From the NCBI RefSeq assembly GCF_007673525.1, contig NZ_VDZU01000002.1, forward strand, positions 23,431 through 87,430: 64,000 bases of DNA. The letters run 5' to 3'. The position numbers and the translations under genes were made by a program. Below, one piece after another: positions 40,261 to 48,253 of this stretch (position 1 is its first letter; each line of letters opens with the position of its first letter). The DNA is from Fictibacillus phosphorivorans. Its GTDB lineage: Bacteria > Bacillota > Bacilli > Bacillales > Fictibacillaceae. The notes below the pieces were generated by a model. The model was not told the origin of the DNA, made no database searches, and saw nothing but the letters and a program-made list of their open reading frames with translations.

Positions 40261-41100
40261 TTAAAGAGCCTTTTCCGGTGGTATTCCTGGCGGTGCGTTC
40301 ACCCATTGACTTCTTAAGAGGTCCATTCTGCCAAAATACACAGAAACCTTTTCCCCATCTTCAAAAATGATCGGCAACATTAAGCTAGCTTTAAAGTTAG
40401 CAAATGACGCTGTTCCGCTCCCACCATCCAAATGGTTTGTCGGTGAGGAGGATCCTTGTCCTGTAGCAGCTGGAATTACTTTTGAAACAGGATGCGGAGG
40501 TACTTTTGAAGACTTCTTATTTGATAAAGGAGAGACATCCTTTTTCATTTGTGGATGACTAACTTTCTCCTTTAATGGAGTTGGCTTCTTTCTAAGTACC
40601 TTTACCAATTCTTTTTTTGGAACGGATTTGTTTACCACTGTTTTTCTATGTATTGCACTTGATGATTCAGACTTTTTCAATTCAGAACGCTCTACCTGAA
40701 TTACTCGTTCAGTCTGCTTCACCGGGACATGTTCTTTCGTTTGTCTTTGAGGAACTGATTTTTTTACCTTGCTTCGGTAGTTTGCATTTCGAGAATTTTT
40801 TTGTTTCGATATCGGAACTTTCTTCAACAACTTTGTTTCAGATCGCTTAGATTGAGGTTTATTCAACCCCGCTTTACCCTTACTTTCAGTCGGCTTTGCT
40901 CTCAACGCTGTTCCTACTTGCTTTGCTGCTTGTACAGGAACACGATCTGTAACTTTGTCTTGCTGTACGATTTGCTGGTTGTTTCGTTCAGCATTTTGAT
41001 TCCGTTTCTCCACATCTTCTTTCTCTGCAAAAACTTCTGCAGGAATAAAAAGGACGGCACCCGCGATTAACCCCTGCATAATGAGGTTTGATATACGCAT
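40261..41100 (-). CDS. Exported basic low-complexity protein
   Basis: A 279-aa protein with a signal peptide (MRISNLIMQGLIAGAVLFIPAEVFAEK, cleavage after VFA). The middle 170 residues are rich in Lys, Arg, Ser and Pro. A more ordered, conserved-looking C-terminal segment follows from about residue 215: GGSGTASFANFKASLMLPIIFEDGEKVSVYFGRMDLLRSQWVNAPPGIPPEKAL. The ATG has GGGAGGTGAG upstream. It ends 57 bp before the acidic protein gene, the same strand. Function unknown. Confidence 0.78.
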   Translation of the reverse strand: MRISNLIMQGLIAGAVLFIPAEVFAEKEDVEKRNQNAERNNQQIVQQDKVTDRVPVQAAKQVGTALRAKPTESKGKAGLNKPQSKRSETKLLKKVPISKQKNSRNANYRSKVKKSVPQRQTKEHVPVKQTERVIQVERSELKKSESSSAIHRKTVVNKSVPKKELVKVLRKKPTPLKEKVSHPQMKKDVSPLSNKKSSKVPPHPVSKVIPAATGQGSSSPTNHLDGGSGTASFANFKASLMLPIIFEDGEKVSVYFGRMDLLRSQWVNAPPGIPPEKAL

Positions 41101-41309
41101 ATACTCACCTCCCTTCTTTCAACTATATAATACTTCCATAACGTTAAATTTTTGTCGGTCTTTGTCTAAAATAGTCAAAATTTACTAATATCTTTAAAAT
41201 TCATTGGAAATGTCATTATAATGAAGGATGGTGTGACATATTATTTTAACGCATGAAACTTTGATGATGTTGGTACGTATTTGATGTATGAAAAGAAGGA
41301 GGAATTTTC

Positions 41310-42041
41310 ATGAGAAGTGCGAATCCTGCTTTAAAAGGCTCCACTTTTGATAAGTTCAGAGGGACGTCTTTTAGCAAGAAAATGACTTTGTCAGGAACAG
41401 TAAACAAAACGTTTATTCTTCTGCTTATCTTGATGGCATCTGCAATTTTTACTTGGTATCAATACAATTTAGGTAACCCAGTCGGTCATTTAATCGTGAT
41501 CGGTTTAGTTGGAGGGCTAGTAACAGCATTAATCGTTGCATTTGTACCTAAAACAGCCCCTCTACTTGCACCGGTATATGCTGCACTAGAAGGACTGGCA
41601 GTTGGGGGGATATCAGCCAACTTTGAGGCTCAATTTAATGGCATTACATTGCAAGCTGTCGCTTTAACTTTCGGAACGTTGTTTGCCTTGTTACTCGCAT
41701 ATATGTTTAGGATCATAAAAGTGACTCAGAATTTCCGTTTAATTGTTTTCTCAGCGACTATGGGAATCATGCTCGTTTATCTCACCAGTTTTATCTTAGG
41801 TTTTTTCGGAATGAGTGTTCCTTATCTACACAGTACAGGTCCGATCGGGATTGGAATTTCCCTGTTTATCGTAGTGATCGCTGCACTTAATTTAGTTTTA
41901 GATTTTGATTTTATTGAATATGGAGCAGATCGCGGAGCGCCTAAGTATATGGAATGGTACGGTGCGTTCGGACTCATGGTCACATTGATTTGGCTGTACT
42001 TTGAAATATTGCATCTGCTAGCTAAATTAAGAAGAAACTAA
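41310..42041 (+). CDS. Bax inhibitor-1/YccA family protein
   Basis: A 243-aa membrane protein with seven hydrophobic segments. Landmarks are the N-terminal MRSANPALKGSTFDKF, AALEGLAVGGISANFE and the C-terminal AALNLVLDFDFIEYGADRGAPKYMEWYGAFGLMVTLIWLYFEILHLLAKL, which is diagnostic. The two Asp residues DFD match the di-aspartyl pH sensor of BI-1 proteins, which conduct Ca2+ in B. subtilis YetJ. AAGGAGG precedes the ATG. Confidence 0.92.
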   Translation: MRSANPALKGSTFDKFRGTSFSKKMTLSGTVNKTFILLLILMASAIFTWYQYNLGNPVGHLIVIGLVGGLVTALIVAFVPKTAPLLAPVYAALEGLAVGGISANFEAQFNGITLQAVALTFGTLFALLLAYMFRIIKVTQNFRLIVFSATMGIMLVYLTSFILGFFGMSVPYLHSTGPIGIGISLFIVVIAALNLVLDFDFIEYGADRGAPKYMEWYGAFGLMVTLIWLYFEILHLLAKLRRN

Positions 42042-42078
42042 AAAGAGAGAAGCCTCCATAAAAGGCTTCTCTCTTTTT
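42041..42078. terminator. Bidirectional terminator
   Basis: AAAAAGAGAGAAGCCT/AGGCTTCTCTCTTTTT perfect stem between the convergent BI-1-like gene and the 215-aa membrane-protein gene. Confidence 0.88.
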
Positions 42079-42724
42079 ACGTCAATATGTTTATCCATCG
42101 ATAAATCGCCAAGCATCCTACACCAATATTGACTGCAAATAATGCAGCTAGCATGACTTTGTTATGATGAGTAACGAGCTGCGCGAAATATAATGCTCCC
42201 CACAGAATGAGAATAAGCAATGCCCATATGAGGCTGCTATCATTTCCTTGCATAACTGCTCCATAGCTGAAGATCCATGTATACGGAAGTAAGAGGCTTC
42301 CTGTAACAAAGTACATGCTATGAACACCGTGGGTTTGAAGTCTGTTAGCTAAAGGTGCTCCTTTAATCATTACACCATAAAGTAAACATATCCCCATGGT
42401 GATACCAAGGAAGAATCCGATCTGAAAAATTTCATAAAAGAAAACAGGCAATACGGAAAATGCCTCTAACCAAAACAATCTGCTAAAAAAAAGTATGGTT
42501 AGTCCGAACAAGATGTAAGGTAAGGAATAACGTGTTCGGATTCCCTTCCAAACTGTATGGCCTAATAAGATTAAGCCATAAACAAAAAACAAAAAACCCA
42601 GCAGTTTGCTGGAAAAAAGCATGAGGAAACTGTATAAACAGAAAAGAACGGCAAACGCAATATGATAAAAATAATCATATTTTGTATGCCTAGCTTTTTT
42701 GAACGTATTATTTATTAAATTCAT
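42077..42724 (-). CDS. Hypothetical membrane protein (215 aa)
   Basis: A 215-aa protein with about seven closely spaced hydrophobic segments and few charged residues. The N-terminal cytoplasmic tail is basic (NNTFKKARHTKY). No family recognised; sequence motifs such as GVMIKGAPLANRLQTHGVHSMYF are not informative to me. It is flanked by its own terminator and a small gene. Confidence 0.75.
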   Translation of the reverse strand: MNLINNTFKKARHTKYDYFYHIAFAVLFCLYSFLMLFSSKLLGFLFFVYGLILLGHTVWKGIRTRYSLPYILFGLTILFFSRLFWLEAFSVLPVFFYEIFQIGFFLGITMGICLLYGVMIKGAPLANRLQTHGVHSMYFVTGSLLLPYTWIFSYGAVMQGNDSSLIWALLILILWGALYFAQLVTHHNKVMLAALFAVNIGVGCLAIYRWINILT

Positions 42725-42786
42725 GTTGCACCTGCCAAGACTAGTCGTGTTTATACATTTATCGTCAAAGACTGGTTATTTTCAAG

Positions 42787-42939
42787 TTATTCCTTTGGCA
42801 CTTTAACCACGCCTCGCATGTGCCAGAGATGAATGAGTTCTAATCGTTTTCGATATTGTTTCGCCTGAAGCCTGCCTTTTTTGTATCTTTTCTTCAATAG
42901 CTGCATATAATCTTCAATCTTAATATGATAGTCGTCCAT
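42787..42939 (-). CDS. Small basic protein (50 aa)
   Basis: A 50-aa, helical, Lys/Arg-rich protein, MDDYHIKIEDYMQLLKK onwards, with repeated KKRYKKGR and QYRKRLELIHLWHMRG segments. A purine-rich GAGGGTGGG precedes the ATG. No family recognised. The amphipathic basic pattern could bind nucleic acid, which is only an inference. Confidence 0.6.
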   Translation of the reverse strand: MDDYHIKIEDYMQLLKKRYKKGRLQAKQYRKRLELIHLWHMRGVVKVPKE

Positions 42940-43041
42940 TCTTTTACCCACCCTCACCAATTATCTCATTGTCATATTCCCGAATTTAGTCGAAATGTAA
43001 CATGAAATTTTGAATAAATGGGCAAAAGTAAGAAAAAAGTA

Positions 43042-43485
43042 TTACTCGCCTAATTGCTTAATATCGTTTAATAAGTCAGTGTATACTTTGACATCATCTA
43101 GCAACCCACTCTTCTCCAAAAAGTCAGGAGTCAGTTCTCCGTTCTCTACTGCCGTTTGATACTTATCTATTCCATCTTGGAAGGTTTGATTATGTTCCAT
43201 CACCTGATTATGAATATCTTCAAATACAGATGGTGGAGATAATTCATTAAATTCTTCAATCGTTGTATTCATTTCTTCAAGGGCCTTTTCTAACTCAACA
43301 CGTGCATTTTGATCAGAGACAGCTTTCTCCGCTAACGAAGGAATTTCTTTTGAAAATTGTTGCACTTCGTTAATATATTCAGTTGCTTCTGGTACATAAT
43401 TGATTCCGTTCGTTACGTCTTCGACCGCTGAACACCCTGTAAGTACACTAAATGACAAAAGAACAGCCAATATTGTTTTTTTCAT
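43042..43485 (-). CDS. DUF6376-like lipoprotein
   Basis: A 147-aa lipoprotein. MKKTILAVLLSFSVLTGC ends in lipobox LTGC; mature Cys at residue 19. The remainder is a helical, acidic domain with heptad-like spacing (VELEKALEEMNTTIEEFNEL). This matches the small Bacillus lipoprotein family DUF6376 as far as I recall. No function known. GGAG precedes the ATG by 6 to 8 nt. Confidence 0.8.
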   Translation of the reverse strand: MKKTILAVLLSFSVLTGCSAVEDVTNGINYVPEATEYINEVQQFSKEIPSLAEKAVSDQNARVELEKALEEMNTTIEEFNELSPPSVFEDIHNQVMEHNQTFQDGIDKYQTAVENGELTPDFLEKSGLLDDVKVYTDLLNDIKQLGE

Positions 43486-43627
43486 TTCGATCTCCTCATT
43501 TCTTTAGAATTACTTTATTTGAATCTACATAAATTCGATTTTCACTTATTATTTTCTACGGCTTGGCTGCAAATAAGTTTCAAATTGGGACATTCTAATA
43601 CTAGTTCAAACAGAAAGGCTGATTAAC

Positions 43628-43810
43628 ATGGCAAAAAAAGATAAAGAAAATGAAGGTAAAAAAGATTTATACTTAGACGTTGACCGAATGATGAACGAAG
43701 GAATGGCCGGAGGTACGGTAGCTGACGAAAAGGATCTCAATCAGATCGGCTATGATTCAGGAATCGATGATCAAGAAGAACCGCCAATAAAAGTAGATAA
43801 GAACAAGTAG
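43628..43810 (+). CDS. Small acidic hypothetical protein (60 aa)
   Basis: A 60-aa hydrophilic protein, MAKKDKENEGKKDLYLDVDRMMNEGMAGGTV onwards. GAAAGG lies 9 nt before the ATG and a terminator follows directly. The segment LDVDRMMNEGMAGG recurs in small uncharacterised Bacillus proteins; no function is known. Confidence 0.7.
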   Translation: MAKKDKENEGKKDLYLDVDRMMNEGMAGGTVADEKDLNQIGYDSGIDDQEEPPIKVDKNK

Positions 43811-43840
43811 AGCCGCTCATCATTGAACGGCTCTTTTCTT
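43810..43840 (+). terminator. Terminator after the 60-aa gene
   Basis: AGAGCCG/CGGCTCT stem then TTTCTTTT. Confidence 0.8.
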
Positions 43841-45478
43841 TTAAGACCTTAACTTATTTATTCTATCGAGTACCTCATTATATCGCTGATCGAGCTCACC
43901 TTTTCTATTGATATCTGAACAGGTGGAAAGCTGACTGATCAGTTCCGTCATCTCAAACTGCAGCTTTAGCAACTCATCACCATCGTGATTCTGCTCGTTT
44001 TGGGTTCCGCTTCGTTGTTTCTTAAACTCTGTATAGTCCCCTTCGAACCAATATGCCTTAGGTGGCTGCAGCTCTAGAATGTGTGTAGCTGTCTTTTCCA
44101 TTAAACGTCTGTCATGTGTAGCTAAGATAAACGTACCAGGATAGGCTACCAAGACTTCTTCTAAAGCTTCTCTTGTAAACAAATCCAAGTAATTGGAAGG
44201 CTCATCTAACAATAATACATTGTAGTCACTCAAGAAAAGTTTGGCTAAAGCAGTCTTCATCTTTTCGCCGCCACTTAAGACTTCTACTCGTTTAAAAATA
44301 TCCTCACGTTTAAACAACATTCTTGCCAAGATCGTTCTTACCCATGTTTCTTCATACAGACTATTTCCCATCACGTTCTCAAGAATACTTTTTTGTGGAT
44401 CTAGAATATTAAGATGCTGATGAAAGTAGCCTACTTTAAGCTGATTGGATTTTTCAATCGCTTCATTTCCGTTATAGATCTCTTGTAGCAATGTAGATTT
44501 TCCGGTTCCGTTCTTGCCTGTGAGAACGATCTTCATCCCCGGTTTTATAGAGAACGTAAGATTTTGAAACAGTTGTTTTCCGTCAAATCCTAAAGAAAGG
44601 TCTTTAACAGCTAAGACTTGTTTTCCATGAATCCTAGAGAATCGTTGTATATCAAATTCCACGTTTTGCTGCTTATTTGGCTTTTCTTTTTTATCGAGCA
44701 TCTCGATCCTTTTTTCAATAACTTTCGATTTTTTTTCAAGTGAACGCTTTGCATTTTGAAGTTTTCCTTTTCCTAGCTTTGCTTCACTATAAGACATGCG
44801 TGTTGGTTTGTTCTTCATGTCTCTCGCTTTTACTGCTTTTTCCTTGGCCGTTTTCTCTAACCTAGCTTTTTCTTTAATATACTGTTCATATTCAAGATGT
44901 TTTCTCTTGAGTTGTTGATCTTTTTGAATCTGATATTCTGAGTAGTTTCCTGGATATGTCGTAAACGTTTGGTGATCGATTTCGATGATCTTCGTACATA
45001 TCATATCTAGAAATACACGGTCATGAGAGACAAGCAATAGAGCTCCTTTAAAATGTTGAAGCACACCTGCGAGCTGATCCATTCCTTCGACATCAAGATG
45101 AGACGTAGGTTCATCTAAGATAAGGATATCTGGGTCTTTTTCTAGAGCAGAGGCGATTTGAGTACGTGTTTTTTCACCACCGCTCATCGTGTCATACTTT
45201 TTGCCTTGCAGGTTCCAAGCGACCTCACTTTTTGAAGTAATACTTTGCTCTTCTTGGTCAAACTGACTTACGATTGCAAGTGTTCCGTTATGTTGGATGG
45301 ACCCTGCATCTCTATCCTCAGTTTCTGCGATTAATTTGAGAAACGTAGATTTTCCAGTACCGTTCAAACCAACAAGACCAACTCGATCATTCGCAAAAAG
45401 TTGTAGCGGTTCTGTTTGTTTTATAATTAATTTTCCATCATACGATTTTTCTAAATGCTTTGCTTCTAATAGCAGCAT
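43841..45478 (-). CDS. ABC-F family ATPase (possible ribosome protection)
   Basis: A 545-aa soluble twin-ATPase without membrane segments. Walker A copies are GLNGTGKST and GKNGTGKST, signatures MSGGEKTR and LSGGEKMK, Walker B ILDEPTSHLD and LLDEPSNYLD. The interdomain linker (about residues 175-280) is highly charged and contains the P-site tRNA-interaction region. A C-terminal coiled coil follows. The organisation, and a leader with an attenuator, resembles Vga/VmlR/Msr resistance factors that displace lincosamides, streptogramins, pleuromutilins or macrolides; housekeeping ABC-F proteins are the alternative. Confidence 0.87.
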   Translation of the reverse strand: MLLLEAKHLEKSYDGKLIIKQTEPLQLFANDRVGLVGLNGTGKSTFLKLIAETEDRDAGSIQHNGTLAIVSQFDQEEQSITSKSEVAWNLQGKKYDTMSGGEKTRTQIASALEKDPDILILDEPTSHLDVEGMDQLAGVLQHFKGALLLVSHDRVFLDMICTKIIEIDHQTFTTYPGNYSEYQIQKDQQLKRKHLEYEQYIKEKARLEKTAKEKAVKARDMKNKPTRMSYSEAKLGKGKLQNAKRSLEKKSKVIEKRIEMLDKKEKPNKQQNVEFDIQRFSRIHGKQVLAVKDLSLGFDGKQLFQNLTFSIKPGMKIVLTGKNGTGKSTLLQEIYNGNEAIEKSNQLKVGYFHQHLNILDPQKSILENVMGNSLYEETWVRTILARMLFKREDIFKRVEVLSGGEKMKTALAKLFLSDYNVLLLDEPSNYLDLFTREALEEVLVAYPGTFILATHDRRLMEKTATHILELQPPKAYWFEGDYTEFKKQRSGTQNEQNHDGDELLKLQFEMTELISQLSTCSDINRKGELDQRYNEVLDRINKLRS

Positions 45479-45608
45479 AAAAAAACCTCCCCTATTTACT
45501 AGAGAGGTCTGCCCAAGCCATAATAAGTATCACAAAAAAACACGCAATAACACGTTTTTTTGCAACAAAAAAACAGGCCTGTAATGAAGTCCTAAAAATG
45601 GGCAGAGA
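45479..45608 (-). promoter_or_regulatory. Attenuator-like leader of the ABC-F gene
   Basis: On the minus strand ACCTCTCTA pairs with TAGGGGAGGT (45486-45509), hiding the ribosome site, and seven T follow: a Rho-independent terminator directly before the ATG. A short frame MAWADLSSK-stop (45493-45522) overlaps the stem, although its own ribosome site is poor. GGGCAGA (45509-45515) can pair with TCTGCCC (45600-45606) as an alternative. A second hairpin (ACG with A7/T7) lies at about 45534-45563. Confidence 0.55.
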
Positions 45609-45749
45609 AATCCTATCTAGCGTTCTACTTTTTTATTCAAGTAAATGGCTAAAATCAGATTAATTGCGCATTGGACGTATACACCTGTTCCTTCCGTTGT
45701 TTTCCTATATTGTAAGGTAGTTCAAATCCGGCCGTCAAGAATACGCTCG

Positions 45750-46205
45750 CTATTCTTGCACCCAGTTTAAGTTTACCTTTCGTTGGTTTGCTCCTGGTCG
45801 TGTATCTTTTAATAACCGAATAAACAACAACCCTTTTCGATAAAAAGCTTGAACAGGCTCCTGGAGGACTTTTTCAGGTAAATGAATCTCTCGATTAAAT
45901 GCCCCGAGTTGAAATTCCTCTGAACTTAAGTGATAGGAATCTAACGTTAGTGATAACTTTCCTTGTACAGTCAGCTTAAACGGGTCAACCATAACTTCAA
46001 CATCCTCTGTACGATTCAAACCTGGTAGCGCCAAAACACAGCATATTTCCTGTGGTGTGTCATAGATGTTGCAAAGAGGACTCTCATTATTTTGATGGTT
46101 ATGCGATCTTTGATTTTGATTTGGTGTAAAGAACTGATCACCAAAATATTCTTCGGCCATCCTTTTCCAGTCCATCATTTGTTTCCAAGTGTCCAATTCA
46201 ATCAC
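45750..46205 (-). CDS. Hsp20/alpha-crystallin-like protein, probable coat protein
   Basis: A 151-aa protein with an N-terminal region rich in Asn/Gln/His (residues 28-42) and an alpha-crystallin-like domain: CCVLALPGLNRTEDVEVMVDPFKLTVQGKL and EFQLGAFNREIHLPEKV (residues about 50-130). The usual A-x-x-x-G-V-L and I-x-I motifs are weak. It starts 3 nt after gerPB, so it is the last gene of the gerP operon, which suggests a coat role like CotM or CotP. This role is inferred from context. Confidence 0.78.
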   Translation of the reverse strand: MIELDTWKQMMDWKRMAEEYFGDQFFTPNQNQRSHNHQNNESPLCNIYDTPQEICCVLALPGLNRTEDVEVMVDPFKLTVQGKLSLTLDSYHLSSEEFQLGAFNREIHLPEKVLQEPVQAFYRKGLLFIRLLKDTRPGANQRKVNLNWVQE

Positions 46206-46208
46206 CTC

Positions 46209-46412
46209 TTATGAAGGCGGCCCTAAAGGAACAGAAGGAGCAGTATCCGGATCCGGAATCTGAGGGGCAGGACCTGTAAAACCGCCTGTGTTAAATAATT
46301 GCGATATCGGCTGTATAACCCCGGCGCTTCCTATTTGGAGCACAGATGAGTTTTGTATGCCATCCACTCTTATCTGCTGAATAACGATCGTCTGACTAAC
46401 AAAAAGGTTCAT
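46209..46412 (-). CDS. gerPB: Spore germination protein GerPB
   Basis: A 67-aa protein: MNLFVSQTIVIQQIRVDGIQNSSVLQIGSAGVIQPISQLFNTGGFTGPAP. The segments QTIxIxxIRVxxIxNSSVLQIGSAG and LFNTGGF are the GerPB signature. GerP proteins are coat components that let germinants reach the inner layers. Its ATG overlaps the gerPE stop (ATGA). In B. subtilis gerPB is second in the operon; here it follows gerPE. Confidence 0.88.
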   Translation of the reverse strand: MNLFVSQTIVIQQIRVDGIQNSSVLQIGSAGVIQPISQLFNTGGFTGPAPQIPDPDTAPSVPLGPPS

Positions 46413-46807
46413 GTTTCCTCCTCCTCACTTTCCGGATTAGGATTCGTTAAGAAATTACGAACATGCTTCACACGAGATTGAAGTTTAATATCGTTAACCG
46501 ATCCAATATGAAGGATTGATGAACTGGACACCCCAAGGATATCTATTTTTCCAACTCTAATATATGGGTTCGCATGATACGTTTGCTTTACCTTATAAAC
46601 CGGGCAAACCGGAACTAATACGGGCTGTGAGAAAACTTTGTATTTGCTGTATGGAACATTGAACGTTCCAAACTTTGTACTTTCTCTCTGGATAGCTAAT
46701 GCTGCAGAAAAGCTATTGATCTTGTCAGTATCTCCTGTTTGCAGTACACCTGAGTTAGCAAGAGAATTTAATATGATGCAATCAACGACAGATGTTCGAT
46801 ACATCAT
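46409..46807 (-). CDS. gerPE: Spore germination protein GerPE
   Basis: A 132-aa protein with the GerPE pattern: MYRTSVVDCIILNSLANSGVLQTGDTDKINSFSAALAIQRE at the N-terminus and a second copy-like strand pair IRVGKIDILGVSSSSILHIGSVNDIKLQSRVKHVRNF near residues 85-120. The repeated S-x-hydrophobic-x-x-G-D/S module is shared with GerPA, B, D and F. The C-terminus is acidic (PESEEEET). GAGGTG lies just before the two adjacent ATGs. Confidence 0.88.
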   Translation of the reverse strand: MMYRTSVVDCIILNSLANSGVLQTGDTDKINSFSAALAIQRESTKFGTFNVPYSKYKVFSQPVLVPVCPVYKVKQTYHANPYIRVGKIDILGVSSSSILHIGSVNDIKLQSRVKHVRNFLTNPNPESEEEET

Positions 46808-46813
46808 ACACCT

Positions 46814-46984
46814 CTATAGAGGAACAAGTGATGTTCCTAAGACTAAAGATTCTGGAGGTGTATCGAATGCAGATCCTAGACTGATACAATCTGTGTCTCC
46901 GATTAATACGACTGACGATAACCCTACACCGATGATGTGAATCTCTCCTACATACAACTCATGATTGGTTACGCAAAATTTCAC
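46814..46984 (-). CDS. gerPD: Spore germination protein GerPD
   Basis: A 56-aa protein. The frame reads VKFCVTNHELYVGEIHIIGVGLSSVVLIGDTDCISLGSAFDTPPESLVLG; the tail IFDTPPESL-like segment is the GerPD signature. GTG at 46984 is chosen because GGAGG lies 8 nt upstream; ATG at 46990 abuts the ribosome site and the longer in-frame extension lies inside gerPC. It overlaps the end of gerPC by 26 bp. Confidence 0.87.
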   Translation of the reverse strand: MKFCVTNHELYVGEIHIIGVGLSSVVLIGDTDCISLGSAFDTPPESLVLGTSLVPL

Positions 46985-47585
46985 TCTCATCCCCTCCAGT
47001 AGACTTTGAATCTCGTAAATGTACGATAAACGTCTCAATACCACGATAGATGTCCTCTTTTGTTTTTTGAATAATATCTCTTCTGCCCCGCTCGTCTTTT
47101 GGTTCATATTTTGTGAGATAGTGCTTGATCCGTCCTGGCACTTGCCGCTGTACATCTTCTAAGATGAAGATTCGATAGGGTTCGTCTAACGGAATGTTCA
47201 TTTTGCTTTCAAGTGACTTTAAATAAACAGGAGCTTCTTTTTCAAAGAAACCATCCATCACTTGAATCATCTCTCGGTAGTTTGGATTTTCGATCGTACT
47301 TCTTTCCATCTTCCCTGGCATCTGAAGGGTATTCTGACCAATATTGAACTGTTCGATCAAGTCTTTGCTATCATTTGAAGACCCAAGCCCAATGTGCAGG
47401 GTACCTTCAAGTTTTTCTATCTTTAATTGATCAAACTTATATTCAATGTTTTGAGGTTGGGACGACAGATCGCTTACTTTTTTCTTTAATGCTTTTATCT
47501 GATCTTCTAAGTCACTTATCTTATCATTCTGATCGAGGACCATCTGTTGAAGCTTACTCAAGTAATAGTTGCTCTCTTCATTCAT
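46959..47585 (-). CDS. gerPC: Spore germination protein GerPC
   Basis: A 208-aa protein with an N-terminal coiled coil (YYLSKLQQMVLDQNDKISDLEDQIKALKKKVSDL, residues 7-40), then the conserved IEYKFDQLKIEKLEGTLHIGL segment and a helical C-terminal half. Length and layout match GerPC (about 205 aa). It is the only GerP member without the short GerPA-type fold. Between gerPA and gerPD. Confidence 0.9.
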   Translation of the reverse strand: MNEESNYYLSKLQQMVLDQNDKISDLEDQIKALKKKVSDLSSQPQNIEYKFDQLKIEKLEGTLHIGLGSSNDSKDLIEQFNIGQNTLQMPGKMERSTIENPNYREMIQVMDGFFEKEAPVYLKSLESKMNIPLDEPYRIFILEDVQRQVPGRIKHYLTKYEPKDERGRRDIIQKTKEDIYRGIETFIVHLRDSKSTGGDESEILRNQS

Positions 47586-47640
47586 ACAATCAACTCCTTA
47601 GTTAGATGTATGCCTACTACCTAAGGAATTTGCTTGTCGT

Positions 47641-47862
47641 TTAAAAATTTGCTGCTGCATTGCTGTCATTTACATCAGGGTCTTGTGTAAACGTAACATT
47701 ATAGCCGTTCTCCAGACGAAGATTATCCCCTGTATTGAAAGATCCCGCACCTGCATACGTTTTTGCGTAACTGACTGGGCAAATGGTCTGGACGTCTCCC
47801 ACATGGAAAACGCTGCCGCTCGATATGGAGTTTACTGATACAGATCCCACAATTGCTGGCAT
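47641..47862 (-). CDS. gerPA: Spore germination protein GerPA/GerPF family (first gene, GerPA-like)
   Basis: A 73-aa protein: MPAIVGSVSVNSISSGSVFHVGDVQTICPVSYAKTYAGAGSFNTGDN with ending TFTQDPDVNDSNAAANF. MPAIVG, GD, P-x-S-x-x-K-T and DPDVNDSN are signatures of GerPA/GerPF. As the first gene of the minus-strand cluster it is called GerPA; the pair GerPA/GerPF cannot be fully separated by eye. Confidence 0.85.
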   Translation of the reverse strand: MPAIVGSVSVNSISSGSVFHVGDVQTICPVSYAKTYAGAGSFNTGDNLRLENGYNVTFTQDPDVNDSNAAANF

Positions 47863-47894
47863 ATACGTTCATCCCCACTTTCAAGTACTTCTCA

Positions 47895-47924
47895 CATGTT
47901 ATGCATCCGCCCATTCTTTTGTGC
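47895..47924 (-). promoter_or_regulatory. Candidate sigma-K promoter of gerP cluster
   Basis: On the minus strand GCACA is followed after 16 nt by CATAACATG, similar to the mother-cell sigma-K pattern (AC and CATANNNTA). It lies about 35 bp before gerPA. gerP operons are known to be expressed late in the mother cell. Confidence 0.4.
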
Positions 47925-48023
47925 CTAAACGCTTCCATTCACCATTAGGCTTCTACCTACATAACTTATCTGTAAAGGACGACGTCACAATCGTAACTTT
48001 TTAGAAAGAAGGAGGTGCTAAAA

Positions 48024-48242
48024 GTGCCCTGTTTAATTGTAGCTCCTATTAATATTAATGCGGCAGAAGGGGTTGTGAATTTTGGTGATACACTCGTCAT
48101 CAATCCCAAATCAACAGGCAAAGGATACAACGGCTCTGGCGGAGGAAACACAGGGAATTTTATACAAACAACAAACGTAGTTAACGCAACAAACACTTTA
48201 GATCCTGATATTTTCGATTCTAATAATGCCGGCAATGCTTAG
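48024..48242 (+). CDS. gerPF: GerPF-like protein
   Basis: A 72-aa protein: MPCLIVAPININAAEGVVNFGDTLVINPKSTGKGYNGSGGGNTGNF, ending NATNTLDPDIFDSNNAGNA. GVVNFGD, NPKS and GSGGGNTG are typical of GerPF. GTG at 48024 lies 8 nt after GGAGG; GTG at 48015 overlaps the ribosome site. It is separated from the rest of the cluster by inverted orientation, unlike the B. subtilis operon where gerPF is the last gene. Confidence 0.86.
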   Translation: MPCLIVAPININAAEGVVNFGDTLVINPKSTGKGYNGSGGGNTGNFIQTTNVVNATNTLDPDIFDSNNAGNA

Positions 48243-48253
48243 GGGGTATAAAG

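Noticed and set aside
46985..47155. N-terminal extension of GerPD to 113 residues
   Set aside because: The added part lies entirely within gerPC in another frame, while the GTG at 46984 has a good ribosome site and gives the normal GerPD length.
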